Assembly (NCBI GenBank): GCA_021014325.1
Contig: CM037471.1
Coordinates: 21,534,818-21,598,817 of the forward strand
DNA: 64,000 nt
Reading direction: 5' to 3'
From: Plazaster borealis
Lineage: Eukaryota > Echinodermata > Asteroidea > Forcipulatida > Labidiasteridae
Shown one piece after another: positions 43,660 to 54,199 of this stretch (within the stretch, counting starts at the first letter, position 1; every line of letters begins with the position of its first letter). The notes beneath the pieces were generated by a model. It had not been told where the DNA came from and did not search any database. It worked only from the letters and a program-made list of their open reading frames with translations. Position numbers and translations under genes: made by a program.

Positions 43660-46420
43660 GTGTACACACAAAGAGTTTTAAAAACATAAATGAAAACATA
43701 ATAATGGGTTGTTGTTGCTCTCTAAAAACATAACCGCCTGAAATGATATTTGTTTTTTTGAAGTGAAGACTAACGGGATCGGAATGTTTCATTGATGCCT
43801 AATCCTTCAGTAACCACCACTTCAAATGTTTGTTACTCATACGTATATTATTTGTCTACATAGCTGCTGGCTTCAAACAAAAGTCACGTAAACATTTTTA
43901 AACAATTGCCGAATGTCCTTGTCACATGGATTTAATTGGACGTATAATAGGCCTCTCCCGCAAGCGAAAAAAAATCAGATACCAAGATCGGCTCGAGTAC
44001 GGCTTGAGTATAAGCCTTGAACTTGCATTGAGAGGGTCGAGTCAAGCTGCCTGCCGGCCGGTCAGCCTGGAGACTGAGGCTGCTCTTCGCGTAACGCCGA
44101 TCAGGAATGTCCTCAGAATTCTTCTTAAACGGATGCCCGTTCAGCCCAAAGGGTTGTTTTAAAAAGGTCAATAGTTGAAAAGTAAGTCCAAGAAAGGAAA
44201 TGTGGATTATGAGTTCAATTGCTTTGCGTACAAGTTAAGTGATGCGAAGAATAAACAAAAAACAAAATCAAGAACCGTTTTGTACCGGCTGGGTGTCCAT
44301 GCATAAATACAATTATATACGAAATGTGTCTTACCTCTTCAACAACCTCGACCCCGATTTGAATAAAGTCAGACGACAGGCTCTTAATCACACCCCAACT
44401 CCGTTAGAATGACCAAAATAAAAACTCATTCCCAGAATTTATACGCCAGCCGCCAGTGGTGTGGAGAAGCTGGCAAGCCTCATGTTCACCACCGACCCCG
44501 CCCCCCTCTTCAACCCTCCAAATATTTGTCCTGGAAAATATTGTCATAAAGCATTTCCGAAACGCCACTAATAGAGGAAATTTATTACACGTGTTGTCTA
44601 ACAAATCCAAAGATGTTGGATTCCGGATTGTTTCCTCTCTGCGTTTAACGATAGATGAAGGATCATCGCACCACGTCTGTCAACAGCGTGGGAGTTTCAA
44701 AGACGAGTTTCGCCCACGTGTACAGAACAAACTTCAACAGATACCTAGGTTCGCATGAATTGGCCGGACGGTGTCGTGGACTAATTAAAACAAACGAGAT
44801 GCTTTTGGAAGCTTGTTTTGAATATCTCAAAAGATGGGATGGAGATACTATGAAACAGAAAATGATGAAATACGTGGGTGCATCTTCCCATTTTTGCTTT
44901 TTTATTTAAAGAAAGCTGCCGAGTGCAAACAGACTGAAGAGGATCAAGTGATGCGACTTCTTGTTCACAAAGACAAATAATGTAAGATGGATCGAGAGTT
45001 AAGTACACGTCGATTTGTAGTTGGACACCATCAGTGGGCATCCAAGCAGCGAGTTTGTATGACTCAGATTGTCGTTTGTCAAACTGTTTCTTTTACTAAA
45101 GAGTTGACGGCATCAAAATAAACGTGAGATTATTATAATCATTATGGAAAGAAGACAATTACTAGAAACTAGAAAAGACAAAGCAAAATCTCCTTGTCCC
45201 ACGATAATAAAGAAATATACACATAATGGCTAAATAAAACATTTATGCAGGGTGTTGTTTTGTAAACAAATATGAACAGAACTTTAAAAACAAAACAAAA
45301 TATCGCTTATATATCAATTCACATTTTCTTGACAGCTCTAACCGGTGTGGTTTGTATCATTAATCACAATGTGATATGTTATGTCAATGGAAAAAGAAAT
45401 TGAGTTGACTTTCAACCCCTCTTAACCAATATTAGGACAAAGTTATTTTCTTTAAAAAGTGAAAAAAGAGAGACACTGCCTCACAAAGCGAAATGTTTGT
45501 ATTTGCGCCAGTCTGTACCATCCTTCTTTAACAAGTTGTTATTATTGTGGTCACACTGTCATGTTAGATTGCCATGTTTATTCATCACTTCAAGTTTAAC
45601 GGTCACAGTAACCCCCCAACGACGTGTTGCAAACTTCCCGTGGGTGTAGTGTACAATGTAATTAAGACATGGGGACTCGGTGCCTCTTGGCCGTTATTAT
45701 GAGCCAGTCTACGGCGGCAAATAACGGCACTATAAGAGGGGCGACGTGCTCGTTACCAAGGTCCATTGGTCTCTCTTTACAACTCCCACACACACGACAC
45801 ATCATCTGCCAAACTAATACATCAAACCTTCTGTTGGTTTTTGGACTTGTTTAATTGCTCGTCTTCTAATGGTTTCTTTGTGTTCTGCAACATCTTAAGT
45901 CATCCCCACGCAAATTCAGCCTTTGAGATGGTTGTTTTGCTATGATAATGTGAGAATGGCAAGGGTATAGAATTGGAGGCGATGTGCAACTTGTCTCATG
46001 TAAATTGTCTTATTTTCTTCTCACGGTAAAATCGCATTCCCCTGAAAGAATTAATGTTTACAGGTTTAAGATCTGGACACAAGATATGGTGCTGGGTAAT
46101 GATGTGCCTGTGGCCAACTTCTTGTCAAATACACAAACTGACATTATCTTTATTTTGTCATAAATACAAGGGGGGTCCTCAAATCATTATATTGCACTGT
46201 TAAGCCCCGGGAAGCGCGTAGAGGCAGTCAGCGACACTAGGGTAAAACCTTTTACGGCACAAGGGGGTGCACCATTTTTTTCTAGGAGGGCACTTCCAGC
46301 CAATTAAAACTGTAGTTTCCGTTTGCATTCCGCAACAAGCCCTCCCTTTCAGCGCTCTTGTTATGCCATTTACAATATTCTTATAAGTTATCTGCGTGTA
46401 AATAGAAAAATGTTTCAAAA
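43660..46420. other. Intergenic stretch without recognised gene
   Basis: Open frames at 43926-44162, 44456-44909 and 45669-45854 overlap each other on both strands and show no family motif. No RNA gene seen. Confidence 0.4.
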
Positions 46421-46423
46421 GAG

Positions 46424-46502
46424 GGGCATGCCCGGGGGCGTGCCCGGAGGCATGCCCGGGGGCACGCCCGGGGCACGCCCGGGGGCACGCCCGGGGGCAC
46501 GG
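46424..46502. repeat. GC-rich 15/16-bp tandem repeat
   Basis: Five to six copies of GGGGGCACGCCC-type units, each containing GCCCGGGC or GCCCGGAG, embedded in AT-rich DNA. A run of about 14 C follows at 46511-46526. Confidence 0.85.
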
Positions 46503-47054
46503 ACATCATATCCCCCCCCCCCCCCCACCTTAGTACACGCCACTGAGTAAATGACGCGATGAAAACATTGTCAGTTTGAGCTGCGGGAAAACACGTTTAC
46601 GGGCAAGAAGCTAAACCCAGTTGTCGGGTTGACACACGAAGCTTCAACACGTTGTAAAGCCAGTTGTAGCAATCACAGAACTTCGTGGCTTATGACCGCA
46701 CTGAACTGACGAGTACAGGGTGATGACCTAAATCTGAAAAGGAGTCAGTGGTAAAGTTCGACTGGGGTGGCCGTGGCCAGCAAATCAGGCCAAGTTAAAC
46801 ATGACCACAGATCCGATGAGGCGTGTCACCACACAGGGCCTGCCCGGTGACGAGGTCTCTCTCCTCGGCTCCTGTTGGTCGCTGATGAAGAATGACACTT
46901 TTTAAGACTCTCAAATCAATTATGGTTATTTAAGTGTCTTCAAGATTGAAATGGCCTTTGAAAAGAAAACGATGCCGTTATCACTAACTGGTAATGTTTG
47001 TCGGTATTTCATTTGCTGTGATATGTAATTTAAGAAAAGGTACGGGGTGCATTA

Positions 47055-47240
47055 TTTTATAAAGCCTGTAAGCACAACAACTTGCTTAGCACAGACAAAT
47101 CTTGCTTGGCAGAAACAGGTCACCAGTGGACATTCCAAAAAGTTTACATTGCTACGACTGGTGCTCGCTCATTTTTTGCTTGTCAAAGAATTTGCTGAGC
47201 AGTTTCTTCTGCTAAACAGCTTTATGAAATTGGGCCCAGA
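47055..47240. mobile_element. GGGCCCAATTT MITE, diverged copy
   Basis: Right end CAGCTTTATGAAATTGGGCC is intact. The internal TTGCTTAGCACAGACAAATC and AGAAACAGGTCACCAG motifs match the family, and the left end has decayed to TTTTATAAAGCCTGTAAGCA. Confidence 0.7.
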
Positions 47241-48163
47241 ATTTTCAATTATCGGGGGAAAAAGCCATAACTTTCTTAGTTACACTCTGGAAGGTCACTG
47301 AAAATTGTTATAAAGTTCACACAAGCACCAATCCTTTAGAGAAATATTCATGTTTAAAATACTGTCAAAGTCGAGGGAAAATCATCTAAATGCGATTGAC
47401 CGAACCGTAATAAGCCAAAACAGGGGACCGGGGAAGGGGGAATGGGGGGACGGGCGAACCGTGGGGTCAGGGGTCAGGGAAACCGAGAGAGGGGTTCTTC
47501 CTTCCTGCCCTCAGTGCAACGTAAAATATTGTTGTTGTATAAATGTAAATTTAAAAACAATAACAACAAATTGACTTTGTGATGTTCATTTGCTTATTCC
47601 AGATCAAGTATGGCTAAAACCTTATGTTATCATTGGTGCTCCATTTTAGGGTATTAGTGGTGGATATAGTTAAGACTGTTTGAGTTTTAGATTCCAATTT
47701 GAGGCACTCTCAACATGAGACTGCGAGCATAAAATAAAATGTTCACATTAATATTGGTTGGGAGGGGGGGGCTGTTTTTAAATACAAGCAACAACATTGA
47801 AAGGATAAATCTTAATTACATGCCAATCAGTGTTACTTCAATTATTTCAGAATGCCAACGGTCTCCCCGATCATGGGCAGGAAACGAAGCAAACGACGGA
47901 CACAGAAAAACGCCAAGTTGCGTCTCGGGGGTTTCGTTCTCGTCGCGTGTTTGTTTCCTATACGCGGGCCCCAGGGCCAAACCGATTTTGAAGTTAACGG
48001 AACACTGTCATTGCTGCTTGCATTGCATTTCATTTCTGTTGCAAAACTATGCCTTAGCCAGGCGTCAAATGAGAACCACATGGTTATAGGGGTCTTCCCT
48101 TACACTCAGACGTCTGTGAACAACAACTTTGATCAACTTTGGTCAGAAAAAAATGTATGTGCT

Positions 48164-48536
48164 TTAAAGGTATCGTACACGTTTGGTAATGACTCAAAAC
48201 AAATATTAGCATAAAAACTTACTTGGTAACAAGCAACGGAGAGCTGTTGATAATATAAAATATTGTAGGAAACGACTCCCTCTGAAGTAATGTAGTTTTT
48301 GAGAAAGAGGTAATTTCTCACTAAAATAATAAAAATTCTTGCAAGAAGTTTTTATTCCTATCTGAAAGCACACAAATTTGTACAACAAGGGTGTTTTTTC
48401 TGTCATCATTTTCTTGCAACTTCGATGACCAATTGAGCCCAAATTTTCACAGGCTTGTTATTTTATGCATATGTTGGGATACACCAAGTGAGGACACTGG
48501 TCTTTGACAATTTCCAAACGTGTTCAGTGCCTTTAA
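48164..48536. mobile_element. TTAA-flanked MITE, family D
   Basis: Starts TTAAAGGTATCGTACACGTT and ends GTGTTCAGTGCCTTTAA. It is nearly identical to 11241-11611 along its length, suggesting recent amplification. Confidence 0.85.
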
Positions 48537-48736
48537 CTCAAAAAATACTTGATGGTGTTCAGTTTATTCTAAGAGAAGAAACAGTTTTAAAAGTTTTAAC
48601 AGTTTTGAAAAGTCTTCATCGCATAGCGATAAGATTCAGGTTCTTGGCTTGCAACTAGTTTTCTCTTGAACGACACAAACAATGGGAACAAGAATTGCCA
48701 ATATTACGCAAATTGTGCACAAACGTTGGTAATGAC

Positions 48737-48930
48737 CTGGGCCCAATTTTATAAAGCTTTTAGCAGAAAATTCTGCTTAGCAAATTTCTTTGCTAAGCAA
48801 GAAATGAGTGGGAGTACCAGTCACAGCAATGGTACTGTATGGTATTTTGGCTGGTAACCTATTTTTCCTAAGCAAGAGTTTTCTGTGCTTAGCAAGTTTG
48901 TGTGCATACATGCTTTATGAAATTGGGCCC
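48737..48930. mobile_element. GGGCCCAATTT MITE (complete copy, tandem 1)
   Basis: GGGCCCAATTTTATAAAGCT at the left and TGCTTTATGAAATTGGGCCC at the right. The interior has TTTGGCTGGTAACC. About 194 bp. Confidence 0.85.
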
Positions 48931-49106
48931 TGGGCCTAGTTTCATAAAGCCGTTAAGCAGAAAAAGCTACTTAGCAAATTCCTTTGCTGAGTAAAAAATG
49001 AGTTGGGAACCAGTGACAGCAATGTAAACTTTATGCAATTCTTGGCTAGTTACCTGTTTCAAATAAGCTCTCCTTTTTGTCTGTGCTTAGTAAGTAATTG
49101 GGCCCT
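48931..49106. mobile_element. GGGCCCAATTT MITE (tandem 2)
   Basis: Begins immediately after copy 1 with GGGCCTAGTTTCATAAAGCC and ends TAAGTAATTGGGCCCTG. The right end has lost part of its inverted repeat. The direct abutment points to tandem insertion or duplication. Confidence 0.75.
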
Positions 49107-49107
49107 G

Positions 49108-49240
49108 ATGTTTCGACACCAGCAGAGTCTTTTAATGATTAGAGAAAGACTTTAAGGGCTCTGCTATAGGGTCGAAACGTGAGGCCACAAACGAAGTTGT
49201 ACCACAGGCCACCTTGCTTGGTAAGCAGTTTCCAACAGCA
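49108..49240. repeat. Dispersed repeat (GTCGAAAC family)
   Basis: GATGTTTCGACACCAGCAGA, then the inverse GGCTCTGCTATAGGGTCGAA and AACGTGAGG, then CTTGCTTGGTAAGCAGTTTC. The inner inverted repeat (GTTTCGAC...GTCGAAAC) suggests a small foldback unit. Confidence 0.65.
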
Positions 49241-49295
49241 TACCTCCCTTTTCACTGCACAAATTGTGTCTGCGTTGAAACACCCTATTGCTGAT

Positions 49296-49436
49296 CTGTG
49301 GGGGGGGGGGCGGGAGTCCCCCCTCCACCACAGAACCCTTGCCCCCCCCCCTGCCCTCCCAAACCAAAATGATATCGACAACAAAAATCACAAATGAATG
49401 GTTCGAAACATTAAATAAGCCCCCCCCCAAAAAAAA

Positions 49437-49469
<33 letters not shown>

Positions 49470-49530
49470 AAAACAAGTTTCTGCCCCGCTTGCCCCCCCC
49501 CCCCCCAAGAAAAAAAAATTAAAATGTCCG
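49296..49530. repeat. Poly-C / (AAC)n simple-sequence cluster
   Basis: Runs of 8-14 G or C at about 49301, 49340, 49421 and 49493, and an (AAC)n tract at 49438-49468. It is followed by GGACGCCACTG, a phrase also seen near poly-C at about 46537 and 31143. This cluster may be the decayed end of an interspersed element. Confidence 0.7.
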
Positions 49531-50217
49531 GACGCCACTGCTTAATCGTAGGGGAAGACAGCAAAGAGACTGTTTTTTCTAGGAAAATTTGGATGTCGTC
49601 CGAGTGTTCCACAACCTTGCTTCGTATAAAATGTGATCCTTATCTCTTTGCCCATATTATTTCTGTTCGCAAGATAAGGAAGCTACCCCCACTAACAGGG
49701 AAAAAACAGCGCTCCAAACTCTAATAAAGTTACTCGCTTCATTAACATCTTTCTTAAAGTCGGATGAAGTCATCTTTCCGTGTGTGGGTTGGATTTTTTT
49801 AGTAACTGAGACACAAAACATTCGTGTGGTGTTTGTTGGTACACGTTGGGACTGTTTCTGAATAAGCGAGTCAGCTCGGTTGGCGGTAACTGATTGCTTT
49901 TCCGTGGATAAGTCATGTTTTTCTATTAAAGCCCTCAGTGGTGAGTGATAATGCCCGGTCATAAGTGTTCAGGGACTTTTCGTAGGAGTTTACGTGTTCA
50001 CACGAACGGTAAACCGCACACCCACTAGCTGAACAATCTGTGTCGAGCACACACTTCGTTAATATGTCAGCGTTTTTTTATAGCGACACAGCTACCGTTT
50101 AATAAAAATGATTATCTCATCGTGGGGGTAGAGCTAGTGTTTCGAGTGTGGGATTTTATAAAGTAAAAGGCATAATTTTTATTGTTGGCTTCGCCTGACT
50201 GGAGAACAGACCAAAAA

Positions 50218-50411
50218 AGGGCCCAATTTTATGGAGCTGCTTAAGCAGAAAAAGTTGCTAAGCATAACGAAATCATGCTTACCAGAATAAGGTTACCAGC
50301 CAAAATACCATGTGACATGCCCCATTTCTGACTGGTATCCTGTATATTTTTGCTAAGCACACAAATTGTAAGCAAAATTGTCTGCTTAAGCAGCTCTATA
50401 AAATTGGGCCC
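50218..50411. mobile_element. GGGCCCAATTT MITE (complete copy)
   Basis: GGGCCCAATTTTATGGAGCT and GCTTAAGCAG at the left, inverse at the right. Same internal TTACCAGCCAAAATACCATG. About 194 bp, with nearly perfect terminal symmetry. Confidence 0.85.
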
Positions 50412-50681
50412 TGTACAATTTCACCGATGCCATTTTATTACTTTTCTTGTAATAAAACCAAAGATTTCTAAAAAAAAAAAAAAAAAGAAGTCTGTGATGA
50501 GAAAAAAACGCTCAATGGTATCAAAAAAGGTCCCTTTTGATCATCAATTTTGTCCCGTATTATAAGTTGTCATTGCGCAGGCTTGTTGTTGTTTGTTGTG
50601 TTTTTGTCCTGGTCCAGAATCAAAGAAATTTACTTTAAGATTGCCGGGTGCATGTGTGCTATCTTTGATTTCTTTGGTTTC

Positions 50682-51086
50682 TTAAAGGGTCTGTGTACGT
50701 TTGGTAATGACTCTGAAAATTAATGGCAATAACAACTTACTTGGTAAGAAGTACAGCAGCTTTGGATAGTAGGCCTACAATGCATTTTGAAAAACATTTC
50801 ACTTCGAAGTACTGCGCTTATGGAAAAATATATCACTTTTTTATCCCGAACAAATTTGAATCTGAGAAGCGTTACTGCTGCAACGTTTCTCAGATTGTAT
50901 ATTTCAATTGCAGATTATTCTTCCTGGGTGGACATAACTGCTCCAGATTTTCGGCAATATCTCAAAAACACTACCACCTTTTGAAATGAAATATTCACAG
51001 GTTAGTTTTATGGTATATTTCTACAACTATGTAGGATTGAACAAGCAGTGGGTTCCAATTACCAAACGTATAAAATTGCTTTTTAA
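50682..51086. mobile_element. TTAA-flanked MITE, family C
   Basis: Starts TTAAAGGGTCTGTGTACGTT. The right end has TTACCAAACGTATAAAATTG and closes at TTTTTAA. The interior is collinear, in reverse orientation, with 3726-4111. About 405 bp. Confidence 0.7.
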
Positions 51087-51508
51087 AGACGGAATAGTAT
51101 AGGATTAGGCACCGTCTTGAACAATCCTGGCCCTTAGCTTCGATAAACCTCAGCTCCTCAGCCTAGAAACTGGTTTTGGGATGAAGGTATGTCAAAAACC
51201 TATTGAATTGAGACTAGTAGGTGGCCTGTATCGAGTTACACAATGACCCAAAACAACGTGTGACACCAACCGGTGAAAAACAATAAAATACTTTCTATGG
51301 ACCTTACTGAAATATCATAAAAAACAATTCCAGACGTTTCCAGACAATCGAAAACAAAGTCGTAAATCAACAATTAATCTAAGTCAGATGCCACTTTTTA
51401 TTTGCTTTTCCCAGTTCCAGTCGTGATCATTGCACACAATCAATGCGAACCTTAGCGGCTATTTTGTGTATAATGTTATATCAACTTCTTTCCCATAATG
51501 TTATCTAT

Positions 51509-51971
51509 TACGGAGCTCTAGAAGTGCCATCCAACTTGTTGAGATCCTGAGATAACTTTCTGCAGGATGATGACATCTTAAACGTAAGATGACGACATCA
51601 TGAGATGTTTTATCTCCGGGGATGACGACATCTTGAAAGTAAAATGTCGTATTCTAAAGATAATTTAACTTGGGTTCTCGACATTTTCAGGATGTTATCA
51701 TCCCATGATGTATTATCTTGAGAAGTCGACATCCTACGTTTCAGGATTTTGTCATCCCGAGATAATTTATCTCAGGATGTCGACATCTTACTTTCATGAT
51801 GTCGACATCCTAAGATGAAATACATCGGGAAGATGACGTCTTACTTCAGGATGTCGTCATCTCGAGAAAGATCATCTCAAGATGTCGTCATCTTACGTTT
51901 ATGATGTCACCATCCTGCAGTAAAATATCTCAGGATCTCAATATGTCGGATGGCACTTCCAGAGCTCCGTA
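51509..51971. mobile_element. Foldback element with possible 7-9-bp target duplication
   Basis: Left end TACGGAGCTCTAGAAGTGCC and right end GGCACTTCCAGAGCTCCGTA are inverse. The 463-bp body is an array of ATC-rich palindromic motifs (GATGACGACATC, GATGTCGACATC, GATGTCGTCATC) in both orientations. The flanks are GTTATCTAT on the left and GTTATCTTA on the right, a likely target-site duplication. No coding capacity. Confidence 0.85.
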
Positions 51972-53990
51972 GTTATCTTATATCCAACACAAACTTAGTA
52001 CCGGTATTCTGTCCGAATGTGGGTCGCGGCAAGTGCTAAGAATTCATGTTAAAGTAGCGTTGGCCCGCCATGCATTTCCAGCTTACACGGGTCTTTTGAT
52101 AAGAGATGTTGTTTGGAGACATTTATACTTAAAGTTTCCAGCAGAAATCGTCTTGATTACTACAGGCAAACTAATGGGAGATCAGAAGATGTGTGCATAC
52201 TTGGACGATGATTCGATGAATGCATCACAAGTCTGAAAGAACTTTTGAAGTTCTATGTCTCTTCTATACCTACAAAAAGGAAGGTCTGTACTCCTCCACC
52301 CCCCCCCCCCACCCCACCCACCGAAAAAGGGCAACAATTTATGTAAAACAGTAGTACATTTCAAACTCAGTCCATCCACTTTGCACCAAGAGTGTTCGTT
52401 TTCTCCTGTGATCACAAGCTCGCTATTCGTGTACTTCCTGTGTAGATCACCCACTTTATTTTATGCACTTCTTTCTTTAAAACAATTCAGGGAACGTGTT
52501 TCTACCTGACGTGGCGTCATTTTTATTTCCTTGTATTCAATACTTTATTTTTTAATAAACAACTTTTAAGAGAGAAAGTTCCGAATTCCCCCGAGTAAAG
52601 TTGGGGGTCGCGGTTGGCATTTAGATGAATGAGATGTTTGCTTTGCGCTTGTGTAGTATGAGTTGTTTGCGGGTAGGCTGGCTGGCTCAAGGGACCCTCT
52701 GGGTACCTTTAACAGACTACCCTTTCGGGTGGTTCAGATTTGAGAAGTTCAATGTCACCTGAATTAGTTCGGGATCAAGGAGTTGTTTTGTCTGGTTGAA
52801 CATTTTTTTAACATTAGTTAGGAGGAATTAAACATGATTTTTGAAGATGATCCATCTCTGGTCAGAACTCAGGGCTGAGAAAACTTAATCATGATTTCAA
52901 ATTTTGTCAAAACCAATAATTCAAAATAGAGTTTCACACAATCGTTCACTTCAGTGCAATAAAATCATAGTCATCGTGATAACAAAAAAACTTGCAACAA
53001 TGTTCTCATGAAATGATTGTTCAACCGATGGATCTAGAACTATGAGACTTTGTTGAGAGACAGTGTAGTCACCTTTTCACACTTAACATCGTGTTCGCAA
53101 GGCGTCTGGAGTCCAAATGACTCAAGTTCAACGGACCCTGGAAGGCCGGCCAGGAGAAATCCGCAAAATAAGTTGTCAAGTTCAGAATCTAGCTTGTCCC
53201 CTCGAGGCCCATTTCTGGGCCACCAAATTGCCTCCATCTTTTGTGATCAACGGACAGATCGCATGCCTCCGTGAACAGATCACAACAACACCGTTAAAAA
53301 TGCTGAAAGGAACTCAGCAGAGCTTGAAACCTGACTTGTAGAATAATATATGGGACATTGAATCTCGGTCATGTACGTTTAGAGACAATGGTTGGACACA
53401 CGATTCACACTGTCTCGATCCATACTCAGTTATTTTTCAGTTTGTGACGAGAAACCAGACTACGGTTTTAAGTTTACTATAGTTACCTTTATGCTTTAAA
53501 TAATCCGCAAGTTTGGTTTACGCGGCCTGCGTGACCTTTAACTTTATGTATGTCGAGTTTAGCTACACCGACGCGTAAAGCGGTACGGGTTCAGTGCATT
53601 GGTGTTATTTTACTATTATACTTCCCTCGATCCATTTCTACAAAATACGAGAAAAGATTGTGCTACAAACACATGGCCCTATGGCCCTTTTTGTCTCCTC
53701 CGAAAGATTTATCTAGGCTAAATGTCTACCTCATTCGTTTTGAGTAGTGCCTATATGCGTTTGACCCAAATCAACAACCGAGAATGTTGATGGCTTCTTT
53801 TCTGCATACGCTGAACAAGTTCAAACTTCCGGAAACGAGTTCAATAATTGCAGACGATCATTGTATTTAATAACAGGTGGTAAGTCGGGAGAATGTTTTA
53901 AGTAAGTGATCAGAAATATTATTTCTGACATGCTCGAATAACTACGAGCCCCTCAAGACCATACCCACGTAACCCGTCGTGATTGTAAAT
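51972..53990. other. Intergenic stretch without recognised gene
   Basis: Frames at 52033-52236 and 53117-53341 have somewhat protein-like composition, but no family motif and no convincing splice pair. A C-rich tract with CCCCCACCCC lies at about 52297-52320. Confidence 0.4.
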
Positions 53991-53994
53991 AAAG

Positions 53995-54190
53995 CTCTGA
54001 CACAGGCATCGACCGGCGTGATTGGTCAGCAGTAGATTTCTCGCGGAGGGGCTGGCACTCTCTCGGGATTTGGCTCGCAACGCCGGCGGTAAGAATCGCG
54101 GCGGCCGCCCTGGCCGGCAAAGTCAGCCGGCTGCGAGGCAACAAACACACAACAACTTCACAGCCAGAAAGCCGGCAGGCAGCTAGCCGA
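53995..54190. promoter_or_regulatory. CpG-dense, GC-rich island with an inverted CCAAT motif
   Basis: CpGs and GCCGG/GGCCGCC motifs are concentrated here in otherwise AT-rich DNA. An inverted CCAAT (GATTGGTC) is at about 54020-54028. It could be a promoter or first non-coding exon, but no transcript can be inferred from sequence alone and no coding exon is recognised next to it. Confidence 0.3.
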
Positions 54191-54199
54191 AACAAAAAA

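Noticed and set aside
49139..49612. Frames with poly-Leu, poly-Gly, poly-Pro or poly-Asn runs
   Set aside because: Direct translations of poly-C/poly-G and (AAC)n simple sequence.
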